Source: Armatimonadetes bacterium DC
GTDB taxonomy: Bacteria > Armatimonadota > Fimbriimonadia > Fimbriimonadales > GBS-DC
DNA: 64,000 nucleotides
Reading direction: 5' to 3'
NCBI GenBank assembly: GCA_001442985.1
Contig: LDYB01000020.1
Coordinates: forward strand, 62,001-126,000
Position 1 is the stretch's first letter. Every line of letters begins with the position of its first letter. This document shows, one piece after another, positions 50,213-58,785 of the stretch. The notes below the pieces were generated by a model, which saw only the letters and a list, made by a program, of their open reading frames with translations, was not told the DNA's origin and made no database searches. The translations under genes and the position numbers were made by a program.

Positions 50213-51055
50213 TCATTGATGCCACCACACCTGCACTTCGGGGAACACCTCTGCCAGAGAAGGCTCCACAAAAAGCGCCGTACTCAGCGCGTCGCACAGC
50301 ACGGGGTCAGGGTGGCACACCGAGACAGCCCCCTGTGTGGGGGCAGGATAGCCTGTGCGGGGGTCTATAATGTGAGCATAGCGCACGCTGTCTACCTCAA
50401 AAAACTGCTCGCTGCCCCCAGAGGTGGCAAACGCCTGATTGCAGAGCGTGAGCGTCGTCTCCGGGCTAATCCGCACCTGCCAGCCGTCGCTTTCGGGGGG
50501 TATGCCGAGCGCATACAGCGTGCTATCCCCTGCCGAAAGGAGCGCCGACTCGACCCCCATCTCGTGCAACACCCGCACCCCCTGCGCCACTGCCCAGCCC
50601 TTGCCAATCGCGCCAAAGCTTAACTCCACGCCCTCCGTTGCGTAATACACCCAGCGCCCCTCTGGCTCCAGCAGCACAAGGTCCATCCCCACACGCGCCA
50701 GTGCCTCTTCAATCGCTTCGGGTGGCGGCACGCGATAGTGTTTGTCTATAAATCCCCACAGGCGGAGCAGGGGTGTAACGGTGGGGTCAAACGCGCCGCG
50801 CGTGCGCTCCCAGAGCGTCTTACAGGTCTGCAACAGCTGAAACAGTTCAGGCTCCACCCGCACGGGGGCGCGGTGGGCGTGCGCGTTCAGGTAGCACACC
50901 TCGCTGTCGGGCTGATAGAGGCTCAGCTGGCGCTCCAGCCGATTGATTTCCTCCCGCACCTGCTCGGCGACGCCGCAGGCGTCCTCATATGCCATCGCGC
51001 CCACATAGAGCGCGTACTCGGTGCCCATCGCCGCCCAGCGGAAGGTGTGAATCAT
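50213..51055 (-). CDS. apbE: FAD:protein FMN transferase (ApbE family)
   Basis: A 280-aa protein with the ApbE signatures: MGTEYALYVG at the start, FDPTVTPLLRLWGF, ELSFGAIGKGWAVAQGV, the FAD-binding loop SAGDSTLYALG (usually a GGD motif), HIIDPRTGYPA and CDALSTALFV with the Mg2+-binding Asp. These enzymes attach FMN to threonine of target flavoproteins such as Rnf or Nqr subunits. No lipoprotein signal is seen, so it is probably cytoplasmic. No Rnf/Nqr gene is near. The ATG at 51055 overlaps the stop codon of the epimerase gene as ATGA. Confidence 0.9.
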   Translation of the reverse strand: MIHTFRWAAMGTEYALYVGAMAYEDACGVAEQVREEINRLERQLSLYQPDSEVCYLNAHAHRAPVRVEPELFQLLQTCKTLWERTRGAFDPTVTPLLRLWGFIDKHYRVPPPEAIEEALARVGMDLVLLEPEGRWVYYATEGVELSFGAIGKGWAVAQGVRVLHEMGVESALLSAGDSTLYALGIPPESDGWQVRISPETTLTLCNQAFATSGGSEQFFEVDSVRYAHIIDPRTGYPAPTQGAVSVCHPDPVLCDALSTALFVEPSLAEVFPEVQVWWHQ

Positions 51056-51960
51056 GCTTCCAGCACCGCCCTCAGCGCAGGCTCCAGTTCCGGGTAGCGA
51101 AACGCATAGCCCGCCTCCAGCAGGCGTTTGGGCAGCACGCGCGAACCCTGCAACAGCGAGTCTGCCATCTCGCCCAGCATCAGGCGCAGCGCGAACGCCG
51201 GCGCCCGCACAAAGGAGGGGCGCAACAGCACGCGCCCCAGCGTTCGGGCGAACTCCGCCATCGTCACGGGGTTCGGCGCGGTGAAATTGAATGCGCCCGA
51301 CAAATCGTTGCGTTCTATCAGAAACTGCGCCGCGCCCACCACATCGTCGATATGCACCCACGAGAGCCACTGCTTGCCAGAGCCAATCGGTCCGCCAACG
51401 CCCAGTTTGAACGGCAGCAGCATCCGCTCCAGCGCGCCGCCCCCCGCCCCCAGCACAACGCCGATTCGCATATAGCACAGGCGCACGCCCAGCGCCTCAA
51501 CAGGGCGCGCCGCCGCCTCCCACGCCACGCCCAGCTCCGCCAGAAAGCCCCTGCCAGGTGGCGAACTCTCATCGGCAACGGTGTCGGGATTCTGGTCATA
51601 AATCCCAATCGCGGACGCCTGAAGCCACACCGCAGGGCGCGCTGATAGCCCCTGCAACGCCTCCACGAGCAGGCGCGTCGTCTCCACCCGGCTGGAGACC
51701 AGCCGCCGCTTCACCTCAGGTGTCCAGCGCTGGGCGATCGATTCGCCTGTTAGGTTGACCACCACATCGGCTGTGCCCAGCGTTTGCACCCAGTCGCCCA
51801 GCGTGCGCCCGTCCCAGTAGACAGGCTGAACCGTTTCGAGCAGTTTTCGCCGAGCCTCTTCAGGGTTGCGCGTCAGCGTCAGCACCGTGTGGCTCTGCAC
51901 CCACGCCCGCGCCATCGCCGAACCGATAAACCCTGTACCGCCCACCAGCACAATCCGCAT
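51052..51960 (-). CDS. TIGR01777 family epimerase (extended-SDR, YfcH-like)
   Basis: A 302-aa NAD(P)-binding protein. The Rossmann motif GGTGFIGSAMARAW opens the protein; the family-specific VNLTGESIAQRWTPEVKRRLVSSRVETTRLLVEAL and the C-terminal DUF1731 block (VRAPAFALRLMLGEMADSLLQGSRVLPKRLLEAGYAFRYPELEPAL) identify TIGR01777. The substrate of this family is poorly known. The ATG at 51960 lies 6 nt after TACAAT (51967-51972), so translation probably starts on a leaderless mRNA. It is coupled to the downstream apbE-like gene. Confidence 0.92.
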   Translation of the reverse strand: MRIVLVGGTGFIGSAMARAWVQSHTVLTLTRNPEEARRKLLETVQPVYWDGRTLGDWVQTLGTADVVVNLTGESIAQRWTPEVKRRLVSSRVETTRLLVEALQGLSARPAVWLQASAIGIYDQNPDTVADESSPPGRGFLAELGVAWEAAARPVEALGVRLCYMRIGVVLGAGGGALERMLLPFKLGVGGPIGSGKQWLSWVHIDDVVGAAQFLIERNDLSGAFNFTAPNPVTMAEFARTLGRVLLRPSFVRAPAFALRLMLGEMADSLLQGSRVLPKRLLEAGYAFRYPELEPALRAVLEA

Positions 51961-51966
51961 ATCCCG

Positions 51967-51972
51967 ATTGTA
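51967..51972 (-). promoter_or_regulatory. -10 box of the epimerase-apbE operon (leaderless)
   Basis: TACAAT on the minus strand, 6 nt before the ATG at 51960. Confidence 0.45.
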
Positions 51973-52011
51973 CCTGAACCTGACACCCCCAAAAACCCCA
52001 CAGAATTGGGG

Positions 52012-52017
52012 TATAAT
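52012..52017 (+). promoter_or_regulatory. -10 box of the dockerin-tailed protein gene
   Basis: TATAAT lies 31 nt before the ATG at 52048, leaving room for the AAAGGAGGTCA ribosome site. The -35 region is not recognisable. Confidence 0.55.
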
Positions 52018-52047
52018 AGGAATACCCAGAAAGGAGGTCATTCGACG

Positions 52048-53346
52048 ATGAAACGCAGATGGGCTTTTTGTGTGAGTGCGGCGCTCGCCGCTGTGTGGAG
52101 CGCTGGCTGGTCGCAGATTTCGTTTGTGCATGTGGCAACAGTAGACCTCTCCCCGTATTTCCCCAACGGCGGACAACAGGGCAATTCGGTCTCTGATGTC
52201 GCCTTCGATGGGACGAACCTGTATCTTGCAGGTTTTTCCACCGTGTTTGATCCCGCCACGCAACCTGTGGGAGTCGTGAGGGTGGAGAACGCACTCTCGC
52301 CGAACCGTGCTTTCACCCCCCTTATTTCGCTGATGCAGGCGTCCCAGAGCCGCGTGAGCTATGTCGTCTACAGAGACGGCTACCTCTATCTCGGCACCGG
52401 GCTGGGAGACGGAAGCAATTCAGCAAGCAACACGGGCATCCGCCAGTATGACGCCGCCACAGGCACGCAGATTACCACATGGAACAGCGGGGGGTCCACT
52501 CCTGGCGTGGTGCTACCCAGCGATTTGAGCAACTCCTCGCGTGCCGAGTGTATCGAGCTGGACCCCGGCTATCAGGGGAGCAACCCCTCGCTGGCGGTGC
52601 TGGCACGCGGGCGTGGGTTCATCTTCCGCCGCAATCTGGTGGATGGCTCCGCGCTGGCAAACATCTTGAGTCCGCCTTCGCGCGATTGTCAGGGCGGCGC
52701 GACCACCACAGGCATGCGCGACATCACCTTCTCGCCCGAAGGCGACGCCTACCTGCGCGTGGACAACAGCGTCTTCTACGCCCAGCGCACTGCGGATAAC
52801 ACGGTGGATAGCAATCGCGCATGCCGCATCCTGGACTTTGAGTCGGACAACGCTTTCCAGGTGCTGATTAACATTCACTACCTGCGTGTGGGTGGGTCAA
52901 ACTACTTGATTCTCAACCGCCGCACCGGTGCCGACCCCCGAATCAACAAGGTGCTGATATACACGGGCGGTGGCGCCAGCTGGACTCCCTATGCCGAGCT
53001 GAACGGCGACGAGCCCATCGGGAGCGACACGCCCGCACCTTTCGGCACAGACATCTTCAACTTCACCACAGGCTACGGTCCCGACCCCTCAAAGGGCGAT
53101 GTGAACCTTGATGGTCTCGTGGACGACGCCGACTTGCTGGGAGTGCTGTTCGCCTTTGGGGGTAGCGGCGGCACCGAAGATGTGAACGGCGACGGCGTGG
53201 TGGACGACGCAGACCTGCTTACTGTGCTATTCAACTTCGGTTCCAACCCGCAGGCGCTCTACCTCTTCGTCGTCTCTTCGCAGCTTACACAGTCGGGCAC
53301 GAACGACCGACTGGACATCTATCGCGTGGAACCGTCCAGCGATTAA
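52048..53346 (+). CDS. Secreted beta-propeller-like protein with dockerin-like repeats
   Basis: A 432-aa exported protein. The signal peptide MKRRWAFCVSAALAAVWSAGWSQ starts at the ATG at 52048 behind AAAGGAGGTCA. Residues 24-345 are beta-rich with propeller-like strands (NSVSDVAFDGTNLYLAGFSTV, VVYRDGYLYLGTGLGD). Residues about 350-405 hold two dockerin-type calcium repeats, GDVNLDGLVDDADLLGVLFAFG and EDVNGDGVVDDADLLTVLFNFG. Unusually, about 25 further residues follow the dockerin. In cellulosomal bacteria dockerins bind cohesins; no cohesin is visible here, and in this lineage such repeats may act as surface anchors. Confidence 0.8.
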   Translation: MKRRWAFCVSAALAAVWSAGWSQISFVHVATVDLSPYFPNGGQQGNSVSDVAFDGTNLYLAGFSTVFDPATQPVGVVRVENALSPNRAFTPLISLMQASQSRVSYVVYRDGYLYLGTGLGDGSNSASNTGIRQYDAATGTQITTWNSGGSTPGVVLPSDLSNSSRAECIELDPGYQGSNPSLAVLARGRGFIFRRNLVDGSALANILSPPSRDCQGGATTTGMRDITFSPEGDAYLRVDNSVFYAQRTADNTVDSNRACRILDFESDNAFQVLINIHYLRVGGSNYLILNRRTGADPRINKVLIYTGGGASWTPYAELNGDEPIGSDTPAPFGTDIFNFTTGYGPDPSKGDVNLDGLVDDADLLGVLFAFGGSGGTEDVNGDGVVDDADLLTVLFNFGSNPQALYLFVVSSQLTQSGTNDRLDIYRVEPSSD

Positions 53347-53360
53347 TCCTCCTTGCTCAA

Positions 53361-53382
53361 CCCCCGCCATGCACGGCGGGGG
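53361..53382 (+). terminator. Rho-independent terminator
   Basis: CCCCCGCC pairs with GGCGGGGG over 8 bp (6-nt loop) and is followed by TTTTGT. It lies 15 nt after the stop of the dockerin-tailed gene. Confidence 0.85.
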
Positions 53383-53390
53383 TTTTGTAT

Positions 53391-53463
53391 CTCTCGTAGC
53401 CCCCTCTTCGAGACAGCCTTGGGCAGGATGCCCGGGCTACTGAAAGAGAGTGCAGGATTCCTG
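53391..53463. repeat. Nested inverted repeats in the gap before the acylase gene
   Basis: GTAGCCC (53396-53402) pairs with GGGCTAC (53434-53440); CTCTC and GAGAG flank these arms; GGGC-AGGAT-GCCC forms an inner hairpin, and CAGGATTCCTG just downstream is a palindrome. The element could be a REP-like extragenic repeat; copy number cannot be judged from this window. Confidence 0.4.
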
Positions 53464-53488
53464 ACTCGTCGGTCGAAAAGGGGGGGCT

Positions 53489-55831
53489 ATGCGAAGAGGC
53501 ATTCGTCTTGGGACGCTCTGGCTCGCTGTGAGCCTGCTGTTTTGCACGAGTTTCGCACAGACCACGACCCTCTCCGTCGCCGGCGACACGGTTACGATAT
53601 TTCGCGACTCGTATGGCGTGCCCCATGTGCAGGCGAACACGCTGTATGGGCTGTTTTATGGCAACGGCTACGCAATCGCGCAGGATCGGCTCTGGCAGAT
53701 GGAGCTCTATCGGCGTCAGGCGCGGGGCGAGATGGCAGAAGTGGTGGGCGCCTCCGCCGTGGAACAGGACAAAACCGCCCGTATCGAGGGCTACACCGAA
53801 GAGGAGCTGCAATCGTTTATCGCACGGCTTCCTGAAGACCTGCGCACAACCTTGCAGGCGTTTTCCGACGGGGTGAACGCATGGATTGAGGAAGCGAAAC
53901 GCACGAACCAGCTCCCCGCCCAGTACGCCCAGAACGGCATCGAGGTGCGCCCGTGGAAGCCCACCGACAGCGCCGCGATTGGCGTGATGATGTCGCGCCG
54001 ATTCGGCAGCGTGGTGGCAGGCGGCGACCTGCGCAACTATGCCCTCTACCAGCTCCTCAAGGCACGCAATAAAGACCTCGCCCCCGTGTGGGCAAACGAT
54101 CTGCTCTGGGTGCAGGACCCCACCTCGCCCACCACCGTGCCGTTTGAAGACGACCCACGCAAACCCCACAAAGTGAACCCCCGCGACACGCTGGAGCGCC
54201 TCCGCAAACACACTCAGACTCTGCCGGATGTGGGACTGGAAGTGCTGCTGCCCGCGCTCCGTATCGCCTCCAACGAAGCCCAGATTGAACTCGCGCGGGA
54301 GCTGGGGCTTTTCACCTATTTCGGGAGCTACGCGATTTTGATCCATCCCAAAAAGTCCGCCAGTGGGAACGCGATTCTGGTGGGCGCGCCGCAGATGGGG
54401 TTCTCCCTCCCCCATATTGCCGCCGAGATTCAGCTCGTCGGCGCAGGCTACAATGTGATGGGCATGACCTTCCCCGGCGTGCCCGGCGTGCTGATTGGCA
54501 TGACCCCCTATGCCGCCTGGACTTTCACTTCGGGGCTGGGCGACCTGATTGATTTCTTTATTGAGAAGTTGAACCCCGACAACCCGGAGCAATACTGGTA
54601 CAAAGGCGAGTGGCGCACTTTCGAGAAGCGCACCGAGACCATCAAGGTCAAAGGCGCGAACCCCATCACCCTCACGGTCTACCGGAGCGTTCATGGACCG
54701 ATTGTGGGCATCGACAACAAGAACCGCGTCGCGCTCGCCAAAGCGATGAGCTTCTGGGGGCGCGAACTGGACACGATGCACACGCTTAACGGCTTCTATC
54801 GCGCCCGCACGATTCAGGATTTCGAGCGTGCGGCGGCGCACATGCCGACCTCGTTCAACCTGCACGCCGCAACGCGCACAGGCGACATCGGTTGGTGGTA
54901 TGGCGGGCGTGTGCCCATCCGCGCCGACGGCATCGACAGCCGACTGCCTGTGTGGGGCACCGGCGAGTACGACTGGAAAGGCATTCTGCCGTTCGAGCAG
55001 ATGCCGAAGGTCATCAACCCCAGGCGCGGGTTTATCGTAAACTGGAACAACAAGCCCGCAGGCTGGTGGGAGAACTCCGATACCCCTGCATGGGGCGCCA
55101 TCTTCCGCGTCTACCGGCTGATTGACTTAGCCAGCGCAAAGCCCAAACTCACTCTGGACGATGTAAAGCGCATGGTGCGCGATATTGCCGAATACGACGA
55201 AGACGCCGGCAAACTCCTTCCCGTAATGCTGAACATCGTGCGCCGTAACGAGAAAAACCTGACCCCCGAAATGAAGCAAGCGCTGGAGGTGCTTGCCGCG
55301 TGGGACTGTTATGAGGTGGAAGGCAGTGCGGGCAAAGCAATCTGGGATGCGTGGCTGAACGCGGTGCGCAATCGCGTGTTCGCCGATGACCTCGGCAACT
55401 TTTTCAGCCCTGACCTGTTCCGCCTCGCCATTCAGCCCAGCTATATCTACTATGCGCTGCTGGGTTCCAGGGCGCCTGTGCCGCGCCAGTTTGACTACTT
55501 CAACGGCAAGCGTCCTGAAGAGGTGCTGACGATTGCGCTGGCGGACGCACTGACTCAGCTGAAACGCACTTACGGCGAGGGTATCAGTCAGTGGCGCTAC
55601 AAGGCGCCGCGCATGAGCTGGGGCGAGCGCCTCGCGGGCGTGCCCTACACCGACCGCGGCTCCTACATTCAGGTGATTGAGCTGGGCGACCCTGTGGTGG
55701 GCGAAAATGTGCTACCGCCCGGACAGAGCGAGAACCCCAGCTCGCCACACTTCAGCGACCAGCGCGACCTCGCCAGCTGGTGGATGTTCAAGCCGATGCT
55801 GTGGGACACCGCCAGGTGGGAGCGTAAGTAG
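53489..55831 (+). CDS. Penicillin acylase family (S45) Ntn-hydrolase
   Basis: A 780-aa exported protein. A signal peptide (IRLGTLWLAVSLLFCTSFAQ) precedes the alpha region with the typical VTIFRDSYGVPHVQANTLYGLFYGNGYAIAQDRLWQMELYRRQARGEMAEV. The predicted autocatalytic cleavage is at Gly279-Ser280 (YFGSYAIL), giving Ser280 as N-terminal nucleophile; SASGNAILVGAPQMGF follows as in the family. The oxyanion Asn lies in NWNNKP (518-523), where Asn520 is residue 241 counted from Ser280, as in the E. coli enzyme. Members cleave amides of penicillins, acyl-homoserine lactones or other N-acyl compounds; the substrate here is unknown. A GGGGGG run precedes the ATG. Confidence 0.9.
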   Translation: MRRGIRLGTLWLAVSLLFCTSFAQTTTLSVAGDTVTIFRDSYGVPHVQANTLYGLFYGNGYAIAQDRLWQMELYRRQARGEMAEVVGASAVEQDKTARIEGYTEEELQSFIARLPEDLRTTLQAFSDGVNAWIEEAKRTNQLPAQYAQNGIEVRPWKPTDSAAIGVMMSRRFGSVVAGGDLRNYALYQLLKARNKDLAPVWANDLLWVQDPTSPTTVPFEDDPRKPHKVNPRDTLERLRKHTQTLPDVGLEVLLPALRIASNEAQIELARELGLFTYFGSYAILIHPKKSASGNAILVGAPQMGFSLPHIAAEIQLVGAGYNVMGMTFPGVPGVLIGMTPYAAWTFTSGLGDLIDFFIEKLNPDNPEQYWYKGEWRTFEKRTETIKVKGANPITLTVYRSVHGPIVGIDNKNRVALAKAMSFWGRELDTMHTLNGFYRARTIQDFERAAAHMPTSFNLHAATRTGDIGWWYGGRVPIRADGIDSRLPVWGTGEYDWKGILPFEQMPKVINPRRGFIVNWNNKPAGWWENSDTPAWGAIFRVYRLIDLASAKPKLTLDDVKRMVRDIAEYDEDAGKLLPVMLNIVRRNEKNLTPEMKQALEVLAAWDCYEVEGSAGKAIWDAWLNAVRNRVFADDLGNFFSPDLFRLAIQPSYIYYALLGSRAPVPRQFDYFNGKRPEEVLTIALADALTQLKRTYGEGISQWRYKAPRMSWGERLAGVPYTDRGSYIQVIELGDPVVGENVLPPGQSENPSSPHFSDQRDLASWWMFKPMLWDTARWERK

Positions 55832-55865
55832 TCTCTGCAGGGCGTGGGGCTTTCTCCCTGCGCCC

Positions 55866-56534
55866 TCAAATTCGGCGATTGCGGGCGGCGGCGCTCAGAG
55901 GTGCGTCAATAATCGCGTAAACCCACACCAGAAAGAGCAACAGCGCCAGCATGACCTGAAAACTGCTGATGCCACCCCGCACCCGCGTCGGGTTCACCAG
56001 ATATGCCAGCAGGTTATACACGAAGTCGCTTCCCCCCGGCGTGAGCATAAATACCACCCAGCCCAGCACCCAGAGCGCAATCAGCACGCCCCCCTTGACC
56101 CACTGACCGTTATAAAGTTGCCCCACGCCCGGCATCAGCATCGAGAGCAGGAACGCCAGCCCGGGATTGCGCGGCAGCAGGGTGGCGTCGGCAGAGTCTT
56201 TACCCTCCAGAGCGCGCTCCCACATCTGATACTGTTCCTGCTGGCGCGAGAGCATCAGCACCGCTTCGGCGAATTTGCGCTCGATATGGGGGTTTTCAGG
56301 AGCGAGTTCGTGCGCTTTCTGGTAGGCTTCGTGGGCGCCCTTCCAGTCGCCCACTTCACGCCGGTAATCGCCGAGCAGTTCCCACACATCGGGCGCGTCG
56401 GGCATCAGCTCCAGCGCTTGCTGGAGCGTGGCGCGTGCCTGCTCGCTCTGCCCGCGCATCTTCTCGATGTGCGCTTGCCGCAGCAGGCGCTCGACCTCAT
56501 CGCGTTTCGGGTCCAGTTCGCTGTGTGGTGCCAT
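55866..56534 (-). CDS. TPR protein with TM2-like membrane region
   Basis: A 222-aa protein. Residues 10-95 form two or three TPR units (ARATLQQALELMPDAPDVWELLGDYRREVGDWKGAHEAYQKAHELAPENP). The C-terminal half has three hydrophobic segments and the small motif PGVGQLYNGQWVKGGVLI, typical of TM2/DUF5683-type membrane proteins. The ATG at 56534 lies 38 nt inside the 3' end of rsfS; GGGAG is 12 nt upstream. It follows nadD and rsfS in the same direction and is probably co-transcribed. The function is unknown. Confidence 0.75.
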   Translation of the reverse strand: MAPHSELDPKRDEVERLLRQAHIEKMRGQSEQARATLQQALELMPDAPDVWELLGDYRREVGDWKGAHEAYQKAHELAPENPHIERKFAEAVLMLSRQQEQYQMWERALEGKDSADATLLPRNPGLAFLLSMLMPGVGQLYNGQWVKGGVLIALWVLGWVVFMLTPGGSDFVYNLLAYLVNPTRVRGGISSFQVMLALLLFLVWVYAIIDAPLSAAARNRRI

Positions 56535-56889
56535 CGCTTCTCTGCTCCCGCAAACTCTCAATCAGCGGCGCGTTCTCCCAGAAGGTCTCCAGCCCGTAAT
56601 GCTGCCGCTGCTCCTCGCGCATAATGTGAACCACCACATCGCCATAGTCCAGCAACACCCAGGTGGCTTCGCGGTAGCCCTCTACGCGCAACACACGCTC
56701 TTTCTGTTCCTCAAGCGCTTCCTGAACCCTGTCGGCTATTGAGCGAACATGCACATCCGAGTTGCCCGTGCAGACGATAAAGTAGTCGGCAATCAGGGTT
56801 TTCCCGCGCAGGTCCAGCACATGGATGCGTTCCGCTTTGGCATCCTCCAGCGCTTCCACAATCATTTGACGCTTCTGTTCCGCTGTCAT
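56497..56889 (-). CDS. rsfS: Ribosomal silencing factor RsfS
   Basis: A 130-aa protein of the RsfS/Iojap family: IVEALEDAKAERIHVLDLRGKTLIADYFIVCTGNSDVHVRSIADRVQEAL and WVLLDYGDVVVHIM. RsfS binds L14 on the large subunit and blocks subunit joining during starvation. The start at 56889 has GAGGTGAT upstream. It lies 1 nt after the nadD stop, the classic nadD-rsfS pair. The C-terminal ~20 residues extend beyond the family core and overlap the next gene. Confidence 0.95.
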   Translation of the reverse strand: MTAEQKRQMIVEALEDAKAERIHVLDLRGKTLIADYFIVCTGNSDVHVRSIADRVQEALEEQKERVLRVEGYREATWVLLDYGDVVVHIMREEQRQHYGLETFWENAPLIESLREQRSDGTTQRTGPETR

Positions 56890-56890
56890 A

Positions 56891-57493
56891 TCACCTCGGC
56901 TCCGTGTAGAGATGGTTCTCACGAATATATTCTATCACATCGTCAGGGGTTAAGTAGCGAATAGAGTGCCCTGCCCGCACTTTCTGGCGGATGGCGCTGG
57001 CGCTAATCGCCAGCGGCGTCATGGGCACCAGTAAAGTCCGCTGGCGCACCCAATCGGGCAACGCCTGCCAGACGGACTTCTCATCGTAGGGCGGTCGCAC
57101 GCCTGCAAGCAGGGTGACTTTTTGCGCCAGACGCTCTGCCTGATACCACTGGGGAAAGCCCTGCAACGAGTCGGCGCCCAGAATCAGAAACAGCTCAGCA
57201 TCAGAATACTCCCCTTGAAGCGCCTCTACGGTCTCAATTGTGTAGGAGATGCCGCCGCGCTGGATTTCCATCTCCGATACAGCGAAGGCAGAGTTGGAGG
57301 CGATTGCAAGCCGCACCATCGCCAGTCGGTGTTCTGCCTCCGTGAGTGGCTCTTCCAGGCGGAAGGGTGAGCGCGCGGCAGGGACAAACAGCACCCGATC
57401 CAGCTGAGCGAACTCACGCGCCTCCTCTGCGAGGCGCAGATGCCCGTAGTGGATTGGGTCAAAGGTTCCGCCAAACAGACCGATGCGTTTCAT
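56891..57493 (-). CDS. nadD: Nicotinate-nucleotide adenylyltransferase
   Basis: A 200-aa nucleotidyltransferase. It has GGTFDPIHYGHLRLAEEA, where the HxGH-type motif (HYGH) binds ATP, and the C-terminal ISASAIRQKVRAG (SxSxxR-type motif). It makes nicotinate adenine dinucleotide in NAD biosynthesis. The ATG at 57493 begins at the conserved strand (MKRIGLFGG). It follows the MFS gene by 4 nt and precedes rsfS by 1 nt, so it sits in the middle of a five-gene operon. Confidence 0.96.
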   Translation of the reverse strand: MKRIGLFGGTFDPIHYGHLRLAEEAREFAQLDRVLFVPAARSPFRLEEPLTEAEHRLAMVRLAIASNSAFAVSEMEIQRGGISYTIETVEALQGEYSDAELFLILGADSLQGFPQWYQAERLAQKVTLLAGVRPPYDEKSVWQALPDWVRQRTLLVPMTPLAISASAIRQKVRAGHSIRYLTPDDVIEYIRENHLYTEPR

Positions 57494-57497
57494 AGGT

Positions 57498-58781
57498 TTA
57501 TTCAGGCAGCGGTTTGCCTCGCGTTTCGGGCGCGAACATCAACACCACAAACCCCAGCAGAAACACCGACGCCACAATCGTCGCCGCCCACTGGATGCTG
57601 AACATCGCGCTCAGCACGCCGAAGGTGTAGGGGGCAGCGGCGGCGATATACCGCGCCACATTGTAGCAAAAGCCCACGCCCGTCGCCCGCAGGCGCGTGG
57701 GAAACAGTTCAGGGAAGTACACGGCATAGCCCGCAAACAGCGCCGTTGTGAAAAAGCCCAGCAGCGGAAACAGCACCAGCGCCCGCTCATACGAAGTGGT
57801 CAGGAAAAAGGTGGCGGGCACAATCACGAGACACGCCAGAAAGGTCAGCGCGAAGGTCGGGCGCCGTCCAATCCGCTGCGCCAGATATGCCCATGTCAGC
57901 ATCCCGAAAAATGCACCCACCTGCTGTGCCATAATCGCATAAGACTTGCGCTCATCCACCAGTGGTTTCAGCGCGGGATCGTTGGTGGGGTTGATGGCTT
58001 GGGTGAGCAGATCAGGCGACCATGTGCCGATGCCCCAGAAGCCGACCACGCCCACGGCTGCCAGCCCAACGCCCACCAGCGTGTGCCGTCGCCAGCGGGG
58101 GTCTCTGAAAAGGTCGCCGAACGCGCCCAGTTTCTCGCCGAGCGCTTTTGCCTGCTCCCAGCGCGCTGGCTCTTTAACGAACAGGCGAATCACAAAGACC
58201 AGGATCGCGGGGAAGAAACCGATACCGAACACCCAGCGCCAGCCCAGTTCGGGCGCCACGAAGCGATAGACAACCGCTGCCATCAGGTTGCCAATTGCCG
58301 AGCTGGCTTGCATCAGCCCCAGCGCGGTGGGGCGTGCGTGCGCAGGGAAAGTTTCCGCTACGAGCGCCGCCCCCGCGGCGAACTCGCCCCCGACGCCCAG
58401 CCCCACCAGAAAACGCAAAATCGCAAACTGCTCCCATGTCTGGGCGAATGCGCTCAAACCCGTGAAACCTGCGTACATGAGAATTGTGAGCGCCATCGTG
58501 CGGGTGCGCCCCAGTCGGTCGCCAATAATCCCGAACAGAAAGCCCCCTGTCGCCCAGCCGATGATGAAGATGGACTGCACAATGCCTGAGTAATACGCCA
58601 CCTGCGCGTCGGTGGCTTCCGGACCCAGCAGGTCGGCAATTGCGGGGCGGCGCGCCAGCACATAGAGCCACTGATCCATCGTATCGAACAGCCAGCCGAG
58701 CGAGGCGACCACCAGCACCAGCCAGTGATAGCCCGTCAGCCCTTCGTACCAGCGCGTCGGTGCGCCCCCCGATTTGACCAT
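57498..58781 (-). CDS. Major facilitator superfamily transporter (sugar/organic-acid type)
   Basis: A 427-aa protein with 12 membrane helices in two halves. The MFS signature after helix 2 is GDRLGRTRTMAL, repeated in the second half as AQRIGRRPTFAL. FLVGLGVGGEFAAGAALVAETFPAHARPTALG after helix 4 and FPTRLRATGVGFCYNVAR after helix 10 resemble the SP/AAHS groups that carry sugars or carboxylates. The substrate is unknown. The ATG at 58781 lies 4 nt after the previous stop; no strong ribosome site is visible, so coupling is likely. Confidence 0.88.
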   Translation of the reverse strand: MVKSGGAPTRWYEGLTGYHWLVLVVASLGWLFDTMDQWLYVLARRPAIADLLGPEATDAQVAYYSGIVQSIFIIGWATGGFLFGIIGDRLGRTRTMALTILMYAGFTGLSAFAQTWEQFAILRFLVGLGVGGEFAAGAALVAETFPAHARPTALGLMQASSAIGNLMAAVVYRFVAPELGWRWVFGIGFFPAILVFVIRLFVKEPARWEQAKALGEKLGAFGDLFRDPRWRRHTLVGVGLAAVGVVGFWGIGTWSPDLLTQAINPTNDPALKPLVDERKSYAIMAQQVGAFFGMLTWAYLAQRIGRRPTFALTFLACLVIVPATFFLTTSYERALVLFPLLGFFTTALFAGYAVYFPELFPTRLRATGVGFCYNVARYIAAAAPYTFGVLSAMFSIQWAATIVASVFLLGFVVLMFAPETRGKPLPE

Positions 58782-58785
58782 ATGC

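Noticed and set aside
51784-52047. N-terminal extension of the dockerin-tailed protein
   Set aside because: It would overlap the divergent epimerase gene and its promoter; the signal peptide and AAAGGAGGT site place the start at 52048.
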